Source: Tenacibaculum jejuense
GTDB lineage: Bacteria; Bacteroidota; Bacteroidia; Flavobacteriales; Flavobacteriaceae
Assembly: GCF_900198195.1 (NCBI RefSeq)
Contig: NZ_LT899436.1
Span: forward strand, 682,001-746,000
Length of the DNA: 64,000 bases
Direction of reading: 5' to 3'
The translations under genes were made by a program, and so were the position numbers. How positions within the stretch are numbered: position 1 is the stretch's first letter; each line of letters starts with the position of its first letter. The notes beneath the pieces are model-generated. The model searched no databases and had not been told where the DNA came from. It was given only the letters and a program-made list of their open reading frames with translations. This document shows, in pieces, positions 46,661 to 55,693 of the stretch.

Positions 46661-47500
46661 TTATTTAAAAGCTTGATTTGGACTAAAACCAAATTTATTT
46701 TTAAAAGCAATACTAAAATTAGAAAGATTGTTATAACCAAAATCTAGAAAAATTTCCGATGGCTTTAATTTACCTTGTTCTAGTATTTTTTTTGCATTTT
46801 GAAGTCTTTTGTCTTGAAGCCACTTTCCTGGAGACATATCGTACTCTTTTATAAAATGACGCTTGAACGTTGATAAACTCATGTTACACAAAAAAGCGAT
46901 TTCTTCTAGTTTTAAGTTTGAAGAGATATTACTTTCTACAATTTTTCTGAGCGAAGACGGTTCTTCATTAATCAAAGAGTACAAATAAGATTCGAATTGC
47001 TCTCCATATTTTTGTAAGAGATAAAGCATTAATTCTTCGAATTTTACAGATAGTAAATTTTCAACAAAAATCTTTGATTCTCTTCCCATTGTACTTAATG
47101 AATTAAGATACGAAGAAATGTAGGCGTCATTTCTAATGATTAAGTAAGGAATTTCTACCGTATTTGCTTTATCATTTTTGGTATATTTTTTTAGAAATTC
47201 TTTTAATTTTTTTTCAGAAAAGAAGAAACATGTACAGAAATAGATCGCTTCTGTATCTAATAGTTCTGTCCATAAACAATTTCCTTTTTTAAGCAATAGA
47301 GATTGATCTTTATTCACAGCGACAGATGTTCCTGAAAAGTGAACTTGTTTTTTCCCAACTTGTAGAAAGCTAAACATATGCATGCTTAAATTGACTTTGC
47401 TTTTAACAACATCATTAGTCATTTTTAAATTATAAACAAACAAATCTGGAACTTCTTGATTTTCGTTAAAATAAATTTCAGGGATGTTTTCTATTGGCAT
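46661..47500 (-). CDS. AraC-family transcriptional regulator
   Basis: 279 aa. The N-terminal sensor part (cupin-like, residues 1-160; LSMHMFSFLQVGKKQVHFSG) is followed by a double helix-turn-helix in the last 95 residues: SNLKLEEIAFLCNMSLSTFK RHF, then PSEIFLDFGYNNLSNFSIAF ending FGFSPNQAF. It lies upstream of the GlcG-like gene in the same orientation. Its ligand is unknown. Confidence 0.88.
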   Translation of the reverse strand: MPIENIPEIYFNENQEVPDLFVYNLKMTNDVVKSKVNLSMHMFSFLQVGKKQVHFSGTSVAVNKDQSLLLKKGNCLWTELLDTEAIYFCTCFFFSEKKLKEFLKKYTKNDKANTVEIPYLIIRNDAYISSYLNSLSTMGRESKIFVENLLSVKFEELMLYLLQKYGEQFESYLYSLINEEPSSLRKIVESNISSNLKLEEIAFLCNMSLSTFKRHFIKEYDMSPGKWLQDKRLQNAKKILEQGKLKPSEIFLDFGYNNLSNFSIAFKNKFGFSPNQAFK

Positions 47501-47644
47501 TTGAAAATTTTTAGTTTGTAAAATGTTGGTTTTAGCATATTAATTTTGACTGAACCTTTGGTCTTTACCACCGCAGCTAAATTAGTTAATGAAAATGAAT
47601 TTCAATTATATATCATTACTTATAGCTTTATTACGTATAGTATT

Positions 47645-47950
47645 TTACTCAATAAAGTATTTATTATTTGAATATTTTAAATTGAACTTACCTTCAGTCC
47701 AACCCTTGTCTAAAGCAAATTTTATAGATTCACTTACAAATTTAGGAGTTACTATTTTAGGGTTGAAATCTGGGGGGATATTTTCATTAGTATTGATGTA
47801 ATTCCAAGGATCATAAAAACCGAAATCAATTTTTAATATATTTTCACTTTTTGCTTTGTCTGGTGCAACCAAAATATATCCGCAAAATTTCCAATAATAT
47901 AACCTATTCTCAACAATTATTTTTCTGAAACCTTTTTTTGATATAGCCAC
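47645..47950 (-). CDS. Small hypothetical protein
   Basis: 101 aa, GTG start. It is soluble, with DFGFYDPWNYINTNENIPPD and a C-terminal IVTPKFVSESIKFALDKGW. This arrangement is seen in small Bacteroidota proteins of unknown role, some of them annotated near toxin/immunity genes. No signal peptide. The opposite-strand reading frame overlapping it is a shadow. It heads a run of small minus-strand genes (47645-51212) of similar style. Confidence 0.55.
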   Translation of the reverse strand: MAISKKGFRKIIVENRLYYWKFCGYILVAPDKAKSENILKIDFGFYDPWNYINTNENIPPDFNPKIVTPKFVSESIKFALDKGWTEGKFNLKYSNNKYFIE

Positions 47951-48002
47951 TACTATTTTGTTTATGTTTTAAGTGTAATTTCAACTAATATTATCAATGT
48001 TT

Positions 48003-48593
48003 TTATTTACAATACTTTTTGAATTTTAGGCTTTTAAGAGCTTTAAAGAATTCATTTTGAATTGAATCTGACAAATTATTTCCGTAAAAGCTTAATCGTG
48101 TTTTATTTGAGTTTGGTCCACCCCCTTTTAGACTATCTATATAAATACCACTAGCTCCAAATCCTTTATTTTTAGGTTTAATAAATTTAGCTTGAAAACA
48201 AGCTATACTGTCTAAATGGTATTCATATTTCAGGTAATCTTGAGGTTTATACTTTGAGTTCAAAAAGTCATCTACAATTAAGTGTTTAACTTTTTCTAAT
48301 TGCTTCTTTTGTTTGTCTGTGAATTCAGAATATTCAGATTTATCAAAGACTAAAACTTCATTATTTTTTGTTAAATCAGGTGAATACCACCCTAAATCAA
48401 AAATTAAGGTGTCGTTTTTATTTGTTATTAAACCACCAACATAACTATCAATTCCTTTGATCTTATATTTGGACCATTTTTTAGGTACAGTTATTTCAAA
48501 TACTCCATAATTGACTGTTTTATTATCCGATTTATCACAAGACATAAGTGTAAATAAAATAGTTGTAAACAATATTTTTCTTAAAAAGGTCAT
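48003..48593 (-). CDS. Lipoprotein of unknown function
   Basis: 196 aa with lipoprotein signal MTFLRKILFTTILFTLMSC (lipobox LMSC, Cys19). The mature part begins YGVFEITVPKKWSKYKIKGI, a PsbP-like or surface-layer-like opening, then DTLIFDLGWYSPDL. Two Cys occur later (Cys in SIACFQAKF and near the C-terminus). It is likely anchored in the outer or inner membrane facing the periplasm. The family is not recognised. It is one of several accessory genes in tandem on the minus strand. Confidence 0.7.
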   Translation of the reverse strand: MTFLRKILFTTILFTLMSCDKSDNKTVNYGVFEITVPKKWSKYKIKGIDSYVGGLITNKNDTLIFDLGWYSPDLTKNNEVLVFDKSEYSEFTDKQKKQLEKVKHLIVDDFLNSKYKPQDYLKYEYHLDSIACFQAKFIKPKNKGFGASGIYIDSLKGGGPNSNKTRLSFYGNNLSDSIQNEFFKALKSLKFKKYCK

Positions 48594-48678
48594 TTGTTAT
48601 TATAGTTTAAGACTTTTCTTTTAAGTTGTAATAGATAAAAAGACACTAATCTTATATAATTTGACTAAATAAATAATA

Positions 48679-49026
48679 TTATTCCTTTACAAATTTTATT
48701 ATGTTACTGTCTATTTTTAAAAGATATAATCCTGATGACAAATCTTTGATGTCTAAAAGAGTGTTATTATTTTCAATCTTATTTTCTAAAACAATTTGTC
48801 CAGTTACATTGTAAACTTGAAAATGACTGTCATTTAATTGCTCTGTATCAATTAAATACTGTTCAAACAGCAGTAATTCTGATTTTAAATCTAAACCTAA
48901 AGCATTGTAATTTTTATAAATACAATCAGAAATTTCTGATTCAAATTTATCAGATTTTACAGATTGTGAATAATGAGAATGATTACATAAAAAGAGAATA
49001 CATAAAAGAACAACACTTTTTTTCAT
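48679..49026 (-). CDS. Short exported protein with T9SS-like tail
   Basis: 115 aa from ATG 49026; an upstream in-frame ATG at 49041 adds five residues before the signal peptide MKKSVVLLCILFLCNHSHYS. The C-terminal half (HFQVYNVTGQIVLENKIENN, then LDIKDLSSGLYLLKIDSNII) is a Por-secretion-tail domain lacking its usual first strand. Only about 45 residues lie between signal and tail, so this is either a miniature T9SS cargo or the joined ends of a larger, internally deleted gene. Confidence 0.65.
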   Translation of the reverse strand: MKKSVVLLCILFLCNHSHYSQSVKSDKFESEISDCIYKNYNALGLDLKSELLLFEQYLIDTEQLNDSHFQVYNVTGQIVLENKIENNNTLLDIKDLSSGLYLLKIDSNIIKFVKE

Positions 49027-49140
49027 TTTTAGCAATTTCATATCATATATGATTCTTGGTAGTAAATTTAATTAAAAAGTTTGAATTACTAATTTTCTAA
49101 GTTAACTTACACCATTGTAAACAAGTAGTATAATTTAATA

Positions 49141-49581
49141 TTAATACTTATTTGTGTTTTCATATAATTCGTTTTGTTTATCTAATTCGTGTATAGCTTT
49201 TTTAATCATATTTTCATTTATTTCTTTAGTAAGAATCAAACGATTTCCTGTGACATAGTCTCTATATTCATTAAAGAGATTATTTAAATGGTTTATTGTC
49301 ATGAAAATAGCCCATCTTTTTGATCCGTCATCAAATTTTATAGTAACTTCTATACATGAATTATATTTATCATTGATTTCATCATCAATATTAATGGAGA
49401 TTATCTCAGGTGCTTTGTAGTTGGTGAAACAGTAAGAAGGAATCCAAACCAGTTTATTATTGTTATTAAGTATTCTGAATTGATCTGTTTTAACATCTTT
49501 TATAAAGTAACGTTTTCTTTTTGTAATGTGATCAGCATATAATGCTTCGTTTATGCAATAAACAGATTCTCCCTTTTTCAT
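49141..49581 (-). CDS. Hypothetical soluble protein, immunity-like
   Basis: 146 aa from ATG 49581; a TTG at 49605 would add eight residues. It is soluble, with aromatic beta strands (LVWIPSYCFTNYK, CIEVTIKFDDGSKRWAIFMT) and a Lys/Glu-rich helical end. A similar hydrophilic pattern occurs in polymorphic-toxin immunity proteins, but no named family is recognised. It lies next to the amber-split gene at 49618-50100, with no toxin gene beside it. Confidence 0.55.
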   Translation of the reverse strand: MKKGESVYCINEALYADHITKRKRYFIKDVKTDQFRILNNNNKLVWIPSYCFTNYKAPEIISINIDDEINDKYNSCIEVTIKFDDGSKRWAIFMTINHLNNLFNEYRDYVTGNRLILTKEINENMIKKAIHELDKQNELYENTNKY

Positions 49582-49617
49582 ACGAACATGAATTTTATTT
49601 GTCAAGTTAAACTAAAT

Positions 49618-49695
49618 CTATCTTTTACCAATAACATGCATCGTCCATTCATTATGTCCTTTGTTATTGCCATGTTCAGGTTTATCGAATCCAAA
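49618..49695 (-). pseudogene. In-frame continuation of the 134-aa gene beyond an amber codon
   Basis: Directly after the TAG at 49696-49698 the same frame reads FGFDKPEHGNNKGHNEWTMH and VIGKR before TAG at 49618. The segment has coding character, so it is probably the lost C-terminus of the upstream gene. Confidence 0.7.
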
Positions 49696-50100
49696 CTAAA
49701 CCCCGTTTGATAATTTTAATTCAATGTAACCTGGAGTTATATATTTTTTAGTGAAATCTATTCTTAATATATTCAACTCTATTATGGTGTCAATTAAATT
49801 AGGCGGCTTTTTATCATTTGGAATAATCCACCAGTTAGAGATAGTAATACGTTCGCCACAGTTAATATGAGAAACATAATCTGAAAAAATGCCACTTAAT
49901 TTATTACCATCATTAAAGTGAAGTTCGATATTACCGTATCTCCAAATTTTTGAAGATTCTATCGTTTCATTATTTAGCCAATCTTCAGGCGGGAATTTTT
50001 GATTTATAATTTCGTCTTTCTCTTCACCAAGTTTTAGGAATCCAAATTTTCCAGTTTTTATGAATTCTAAAATATTTACATTAATTTTTATCCAATCCAT
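49696..50100 (-). CDS. Immunity-like protein, probably truncated by an amber codon
   Basis: 134 aa, soluble, beta-rich, many Trp and Ile (IWRYGNIELHFNDGNKLSGI, RITISNWWIIPNDKKP). It resembles the SUKH/Imm-style small acidic proteins of Bacteroidota, but I cannot name the family. The stop is a single TAG; 25 coding-looking codons follow in frame, so the original protein was about 160 residues. It lies in a row of orphan small genes. Confidence 0.6.
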   Translation of the reverse strand: MDWIKINVNILEFIKTGKFGFLKLGEEKDEIINQKFPPEDWLNNETIESSKIWRYGNIELHFNDGNKLSGIFSDYVSHINCGERITISNWWIIPNDKKPPNLIDTIIELNILRIDFTKKYITPGYIELKLSNGV

Positions 50101-50238
50101 TTAGTGTATTAGCATATTTTTTTACTTGTGATTTTCAATAATACGTAGAAAATACTAAAATACCTTTGAGTAGAAGAGTAGATAATGAAAAATAGAACAG
50201 TAAGATTTCGATAAAATTTACGATTTTATCTTACATTA

Positions 50239-50811
50239 TTAATCTCTTTTCTTATAAGCTATATTTGTAGCTATACTATAAATTACTCCTATAATTAGTC
50301 CGATTAAACCTCCCAAATAACTAAAATTATGTATTGTACCCACGGTAATAAAATCCTTTTTGTGAATTACATTTTTAGGTAAATACCAATTTGGTATATT
50401 TTCAATTACATTAATTTTGCTGTATATAAATCCTATTAAACCTGTTAGAAAAGCAATAATAATTGTGTAGATAATGGCCTTTAATGTTATTCTAAACATA
50501 GTATTACCGTCTTTATGAATAAGCCCTGTAAAACCAAGTATAATACCAGAAATTAAACCAACCCACCAAGTAGATAATACTCCAATAATTCCAGCACCAA
50601 ATCTTGGACTATTTAATATAACTTCAGGTGTTTCAGAAGTTCCCATATTTTGTCCCATTCCCCAATTATAAAGTCCGAATTGAAAGAATTTGAACTTGGT
50701 ATAATATTCTTCAGCTATAGAGAAGGTAATCTGATCATGTACAATACCATATATACTTCCTAGAAAAGGAGCAATGATAAGAATTAAAATGAATGCAATT
50801 GCTTTATTCAT
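50239..50811 (-). CDS. Four-TM hypothetical membrane protein
   Basis: 190 aa. Membrane segments at about 4-22, 74-94, 108-130 and 165-183. A conserved-looking first extracytoplasmic loop has FFQFGLYNWGMGQNMGTSET, and the second has FIYSKINVIENIPNWYLPKN. No enzymatic motif. It starts 11 nt after the 129-aa lipoprotein gene ends, so these two form an operon. The function is unknown. Confidence 0.7.
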   Translation of the reverse strand: MNKAIAFILILIIAPFLGSIYGIVHDQITFSIAEEYYTKFKFFQFGLYNWGMGQNMGTSETPEVILNSPRFGAGIIGVLSTWWVGLISGIILGFTGLIHKDGNTMFRITLKAIIYTIIIAFLTGLIGFIYSKINVIENIPNWYLPKNVIHKKDFITVGTIHNFSYLGGLIGLIIGVIYSIATNIAYKKRD

Positions 50812-50822
50812 AAACGTTTTAT

Positions 50823-51212
50823 TTATTCAGCCATTTTAAATTTGTTTCCATTTAACATCTCAATCTTTTCAATCCAGAATTTTGGAATTCTATCTTCACA
50901 GCCACTTGATTTATTAGCGTCAAGATATCCAATCAATCTATATTTAAAACCAAATTCTTCGCTTATGTTCAAGTAAAATAAATCACTTAATTCCTCTTTT
51001 CCTGTAATAAAAAGAGGATCAACTTCTGTATTGAGTAAGTGGTTAAAAGTTGTATCACTAACAGCAAGAACTTTCATGTCGTCATTCCATTCTCCACAAG
51101 CATATCTCATATACATAGCTTCTATTTTTACAATAGGTGTTTTATTAAATTTATGTTGACAACTAGTTATAAGCAATGAAATGAGTCCGAATAAAATAAT
51201 TTTTGATTTCAT
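50823..51212 (-). CDS. Small lipoprotein
   Basis: 129 aa with lipoprotein signal MKSKIILFGLISLLITSC (lipobox ITSC, Cys18). The mature part has IEAMYMRYACGEWNDDMKVL and a second Cys in SSGCEDRIPKFW. That Cys pair spacing could form a disulphide. It is first in a two-gene operon with the four-TM protein. The family is not recognised. Confidence 0.7.
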   Translation of the reverse strand: MKSKIILFGLISLLITSCQHKFNKTPIVKIEAMYMRYACGEWNDDMKVLAVSDTTFNHLLNTEVDPLFITGKEELSDLFYLNISEEFGFKYRLIGYLDANKSSGCEDRIPKFWIEKIEMLNGNKFKMAE

Positions 51213-51473
51213 AGTGTTTTATTTTTTGATAACATGCATAGAATTTTTTGATATAGCGTGATGGAAATAACCATAAATTTCAAATATAATTATAATGGGC
51301 TAAAGTTTACTGTTTGAGTAGTTATTGGTTCTAATTTTGAGTTTTCTATATCAGATAAGTATTTAACTGATGTTAATTATTTTTTTGAATAGACTTAAAA
51401 TTATGTCAAATCTGTAATAAAGAATCACGTCTTTTTTTATCCTTAATTCGTCATAAAACTTCTTCCATCTATA

Positions 51474-51493
51474 AATAATTTTGCTTCATTATT
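51474..51493 (+). promoter_or_regulatory. Candidate promoter and iron-type operator of the siderophore operon
   Basis: TAATTTTG (51476-51483) fits the -7 consensus TAnnTTTG; no clear -33 TTG is seen. It is overlapped by the inverted repeat AATAAT-N8-ATTATT (51474-51493), which resembles A/T-rich iron-regulator sites. It lies 18 nt before the first gene. Confidence 0.35.
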
Positions 51494-51510
51494 AAGACTA
51501 AATAAAAATA

Positions 51511-53028
51511 ATGTTTGTAAATGAAGCTCCTCCTTTTAAAGAATTATCGTTAAATAATTATCTATTTAATGATGAATCTTTACAGTTATATGAAGATTAT
51601 GTTTCAAAGACTTTAGGATATATTCAGAAGTTTTTAGGAACGAGAAAATTCTACAAAGGAGACAACCTCGAAGAAATTCATGAGAATAAATTAAAAGCTC
51701 GATTAGTTGATGTTCATAGCTCAAAATCAATTGATAAAGCTTTACAGGAACTTAATGATTTATATATAAATCATGCAATACGTTTTCATAATCCAAATTA
51801 TGTAGCGCATTTAAATTGTCCAATAACATTACCGTCAATAATTGCAGAGCTTATAGCAACAACAGTAAATACAGCGGTAGAAACTTGGGATCAAAGTACT
51901 TCGGCAACGTTTATAGAGCAAGAAGTAATTCGTTGGATTTGTAATGAGTTCCGTTTCGATACAAACTCAGACGGAGTATTTACAAGTGGAGGAACACAAT
52001 CGAATTTTATGGCGCTGTTAATGGCAAGAGATCATTACGCTTTCGAGAATTATGGAATCAATATTAAGCAAAACGGATGGTCTGAAGAAGTAAATAAATT
52101 CAAGATTTTCTGTTCAGAGAAATCACATTTCAGTATTCAAAAAAATGCAGCTTTATTAGGTTTAGGTTACGATGCTGTAATTCCTGTTAAAGTAGATGAA
52201 AAAATGCGAATGGATACTGAAGCTTTATATGTAGCTATTGAGAAAACCAAGCAAGAAGGAAATATTCCTATTGCAGTTGTTGCTACATTAGGAACTACAG
52301 ATTACGGAAGTTTTGATCCATTACAAACTATAGGGAAAATTGCGAAAGAGCAAAACATGTGGTTACATGTAGACGGCGCTTATGGTGGATGTTACATTTT
52401 AACTGAAACACATGAACACCATTTTAAAGGAATGGAAATGGTAGATTCTGTAACTGTAGATTTTCACAAAACGTTATTCCAACCTGTAAGTTGTAGTGCT
52501 TTTTTAGTAAAGAATAAGCAGCATTTTCAATATGTGTCATATTACGCAGATTATTTAAATCCGCTAGAAAATAAAGACAAAGAGCGTCCGAATTTAATTG
52601 AAAAATCAATTCAAACAACTAGAAGATTCGATGCTTTAAAAGTATGGTTAACCTTAAAAACTTTAGGAACAAAAACTATTGCTTCATACTTAGAGGAAGT
52701 ACACCATTTAGCAAAACAAGTGTACACGAATTTAAAAGAGAATTCGAATTTTGAATTAGCCCATGTTCCAGAATTAAGTACTGTTGTTTTCCGTTATAAA
52801 AACTCTGAAGCAGCACACGAACCTACTCACGATGATGTGAATTTATACATTAAAAACAAATTATATACATCAGGAAAAGCTTCTGTAGCAAGTACAAAGT
52901 TAAACGGAAATATCTATTTGAAATTTACACTTCTGAATCCTAAAAACACAATAGAAAATCTACTAAATATTGTGAAAATGATTGAAGAAGCAGGAAAACA
53001 ATATCAACCCAAAACCGAATTATTATGA
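51511..53028 (+). CDS. PLP-dependent group II decarboxylase for the siderophore diamine
   Basis: 505 aa, full length. PLP-binding lysine Lys320 in TVDFHKTLFQP. HVDGAYGGCYIL carries the Asp/Ala pair that contacts the cofactor, and SGGTQSNFMALLMARDHYA is the phosphate-binding loop. Family: group II decarboxylases, as in DesA/BibA, which turn lysine into cadaverine for desferrioxamine or bisucaberin; ornithine or diaminobutyrate are alternatives. It overlaps the hydroxylase gene by 4 nt. It is the first gene of the operon. Confidence 0.9.
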   Translation: MFVNEAPPFKELSLNNYLFNDESLQLYEDYVSKTLGYIQKFLGTRKFYKGDNLEEIHENKLKARLVDVHSSKSIDKALQELNDLYINHAIRFHNPNYVAHLNCPITLPSIIAELIATTVNTAVETWDQSTSATFIEQEVIRWICNEFRFDTNSDGVFTSGGTQSNFMALLMARDHYAFENYGINIKQNGWSEEVNKFKIFCSEKSHFSIQKNAALLGLGYDAVIPVKVDEKMRMDTEALYVAIEKTKQEGNIPIAVVATLGTTDYGSFDPLQTIGKIAKEQNMWLHVDGAYGGCYILTETHEHHFKGMEMVDSVTVDFHKTLFQPVSCSAFLVKNKQHFQYVSYYADYLNPLENKDKERPNLIEKSIQTTRRFDALKVWLTLKTLGTKTIASYLEEVHHLAKQVYTNLKENSNFELAHVPELSTVVFRYKNSEAAHEPTHDDVNLYIKNKLYTSGKASVASTKLNGNIYLKFTLLNPKNTIENLLNIVKMIEEAGKQYQPKTELL

Positions 53029-54350
53029 GTAAGCATGTAGCAGATTTTATAGCCGTTGGAGTAGGACCTTTTAATTTAGGTTTGGCTTGTTTAACTGAGC
53101 CAATAGAAAATTTAAATGGTGTTTTTTTAGATAGAAAAGAAAAGTTCGATTGGCATCCAGGAATGTTGTTAGAAGATACCACATTACAAATTCCTTTTAT
53201 GGCAGATTTGGTAACGTTAGCAGATCCTACAAATGAATTTAGTTTTTTAAATTATATCAAACAGAAAGGAAGAATGTATTCTTTTTACATTCGAGAAAAC
53301 TTTTTATTATTAAGAAATGAATACAATCAGTATTGTCAGTGGGCTATTAGTAAACTAAATAATATTCATTTTAATACAGATGTAACTCATATTGATTATG
53401 ATGAGAAAGAGAAAGTTTATATAGCTACAGCTAGATGTACAAAAACAAAAGAAATAAAAATTTATAAAGCTAAAAAGTTAGTTTTAGGAACAGGAACTCC
53501 ACCTTACATTCCAGAATGTTGTAAAAAACTAAGAGGAAAAGCTGTTCATTCTTCAGCATATTTAGATCATAAAGAAAGTTTACAAAAGCAGAAAAAAATT
53601 ACTGTTTTAGGAAGTGGGCAAAGTGCTGCTGAAATTTTTTACGATCTATTATTAGAAGCAGATACAATTGGTTATGAATTAAATTGGATTACACGATCTC
53701 CAAGATTCTTTCCTTTAGAATATTCTAAGTTGACATTAGAAATGACATCTCCAGAATATGTAGATTATTTTTATGATTTACCTAGTGAAAAAAGAGACGA
53801 TTTAATTAAAAATCAGAAACATTTATACAAAGGAATAAACAGTGATTTAATCGCTGCAATTCACGATACTTTATATACGAAACGAGTAGTTGCAGAAGAT
53901 AAGTTGAAAGTTTCTTTAAGGACAAACACTGAACTTATTGAAACTAAATTACAAGACAATACAGTTCAATTAGAATTACATCAAGTTGAGCAGAATAAAT
54001 ACTTCCAACACGAAACTGAAGGGTTGGTTTTAGCAACAGGATATTCGTACCAATTACCAGAATTTGTAAATGGAATTTCAGATCGAATTCAATGGGATGA
54101 AAAAGAGCGTTTTGATGTAGCACGTAATTATAGTGTAGATAAAAATGGTAACGAAGTTTTTGTGCAAAATGCAGAATTGCATACTCATGGTTTTGTAACT
54201 CCAGATTTAGGAATGGCAGCTTATAGAAACTCATACATCATTAAAGAAATGACAGGAGTAGAACATTATTCTGTAGAAAGTAAAATTGCTTTTCAACAGT
54301 TTGGTGTAAGTCAAGAAGAAGAAATTATGAAGAGCATAATGAGTCACTAA
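53025..54350 (+). CDS. Diamine/lysine N-hydroxylase (flavin monooxygenase)
   Basis: 441 aa. FAD motif GVGPFNLGLA (residues 8-17), substrate-region WHPGMLLEDTTLQIPFMADL, NADPH motif GSGQSAAE near 197 and C-terminal ATGYSYQLPEF. This is the IucD/PvdA/DesB family, which makes the hydroxylamine later acylated to a hydroxamate. With the adjacent decarboxylase the likely substrate is cadaverine or putrescine (inferred). ATGA overlap with the previous gene. Confidence 0.93.
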   Translation: MSKHVADFIAVGVGPFNLGLACLTEPIENLNGVFLDRKEKFDWHPGMLLEDTTLQIPFMADLVTLADPTNEFSFLNYIKQKGRMYSFYIRENFLLLRNEYNQYCQWAISKLNNIHFNTDVTHIDYDEKEKVYIATARCTKTKEIKIYKAKKLVLGTGTPPYIPECCKKLRGKAVHSSAYLDHKESLQKQKKITVLGSGQSAAEIFYDLLLEADTIGYELNWITRSPRFFPLEYSKLTLEMTSPEYVDYFYDLPSEKRDDLIKNQKHLYKGINSDLIAAIHDTLYTKRVVAEDKLKVSLRTNTELIETKLQDNTVQLELHQVEQNKYFQHETEGLVLATGYSYQLPEFVNGISDRIQWDEKERFDVARNYSVDKNGNEVFVQNAELHTHGFVTPDLGMAAYRNSYIIKEMTGVEHYSVESKIAFQQFGVSQEEEIMKSIMSH

Positions 54351-54364
54351 CTATAAATTATAGA

Positions 54365-54498
54365 TGTCAGTTCGAGTGATTTTTAAATTGATTTAGTTGA
54401 AATCAATTTAAAAGTATATCGAGAACAATTTGTGAAATGAATACTTCTCGATAAAAATTTTCTCCATTGTGTTATGAATAATTTCACTCGAAGTGACA
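54365..54498. repeat. Palindromic intergenic repeat inside the siderophore operon
   Basis: TGTCAGTTCGAGTGA (54365 on) and TCACTCGAAGTGACA (54484-54498) form the ends. Inner pairs AAATTGATTT / AAATCAATTT and TATCGAGAA / TTCTCGATA complete a composite cruciform. Similar CGAGTGA-type repeats are dispersed in flavobacterial genomes. It fills the only large gap of the operon. Confidence 0.75.
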
Positions 54499-54514
54499 GT
54501 AAAGTTTGAAACAA

Positions 54515-55690
54515 ATGAAATTAAAAAACTTTTTGATTTTAATGACTTTTGTTGCTGTTGTTAGCGACTATTTATTACATCCTTTTTATCCACAATTTTT
54601 TGAGTTACGATTTGGTGTTAAAAACCCAGAATTGGTTGGTTATTACTTTGCTGCGATTTGTTTTATGGTAATGATTGCTTTTCCTTTTTGGGCTTATATA
54701 TCTAAGAAAGTTTCAGAGTTAAATATATTGGTTTACACTCAGTTTGTAGCTGGTATTTTAGCCTTGTATTGCTTTTATACCAGTTCTTATCTTCTATTTT
54801 GGATTGTCTCATTAATTATGATTTTATTCAAAGGAAGTTACCTTTTAGTGTATCCTTATATTTTAAAAATAATTACAAAAGAAGAGCATCCTAAAGTCAT
54901 TGGTTTATTATCAGTTGTTGTTCATTTAGGTGGAATTTTAGGCGCAGTAATTGGAGGGTTAACAGTAGATTTAATTGATCCTAGAAATATCTTTTTAATC
55001 ATGGCAGCTGGTGATTTTGTTCAAATGGGAATGAGCGGATATTTATTGAAGAGTGATAAATACGCAACGGGATTAATTGTTTCAGAAGAAGTAAAGACGG
55101 AAAAGAAATTAATTCCTAAAGGTTTCATTTTGAAATTGGGTTTAATAACACTGATTTTATATTTCAGTGATTTCTTAATCAGACCGTTTTTCTCATTGTA
55201 TTGGGAGAGTTTTTCAGCATATAAAACCAAGTTTATATCAGGAACAGTATACGCAATTCCTGGCTTTGTTGCTTTAATCACACTTTGGATTAACAACAAA
55301 AGAAAAACTCAAAATGGTTATAAAGGAATTGTAAATGCATTAGTTATCGCTTTAATCGGACTTTTTCTTCAGGGAATTCCTTCTGATGCTTTTGTAGTTG
55401 TTGGAAGAATAATTTACGGATGGGCAATTTTCCAAGGCGTTGTAAAATTTGATATTCTTTTATTCGAATTGAGTACGCCAGATTCTTATGCATTAGATTA
55501 TAGTAAAATTCATTTTTTCCAAAATTTAGGAGTACTAATTGCTTCACTAAGTGTAGGTGTTGTTGTAGATAAATTTAGTTTACAAATTCCGTTCACCATT
55601 GCTTTAGTTGGATTTGTGATTACACTGGTTTTATACTTCTTCGTATTTAAATCTGTGAGAGTAACTCATAAAGAACTCGCTAAAACTTAA
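54515..55690 (+). CDS. MFS transporter, probable siderophore exporter
   Basis: 391 aa from ATG 54515; a TTG at 54506 would add three residues. About 11-12 membrane segments. The family loop between TM2 and TM3 is visible (WAYISKKVSELNILVYTQF), and TM5 shows GGILGAVIGGLTVDLIDPRN. MFS exporters of this kind (EntS-like) commonly accompany NIS siderophore genes. It sits between hydroxylase and synthetase genes, so export of the product is the natural assignment. Import remains possible. Confidence 0.85.
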   Translation: MKLKNFLILMTFVAVVSDYLLHPFYPQFFELRFGVKNPELVGYYFAAICFMVMIAFPFWAYISKKVSELNILVYTQFVAGILALYCFYTSSYLLFWIVSLIMILFKGSYLLVYPYILKIITKEEHPKVIGLLSVVVHLGGILGAVIGGLTVDLIDPRNIFLIMAAGDFVQMGMSGYLLKSDKYATGLIVSEEVKTEKKLIPKGFILKLGLITLILYFSDFLIRPFFSLYWESFSAYKTKFISGTVYAIPGFVALITLWINNKRKTQNGYKGIVNALVIALIGLFLQGIPSDAFVVVGRIIYGWAIFQGVVKFDILLFELSTPDSYALDYSKIHFFQNLGVLIASLSVGVVVDKFSLQIPFTIALVGFVITLVLYFFVFKSVRVTHKELAKT

Positions 55691-55693
55691 GTT

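Noticed and set aside
49618..49695. Remnant of a separate toxin gene
   Set aside because: It continues in frame from the 134-aa gene across one TAG, so a split single gene is simpler.
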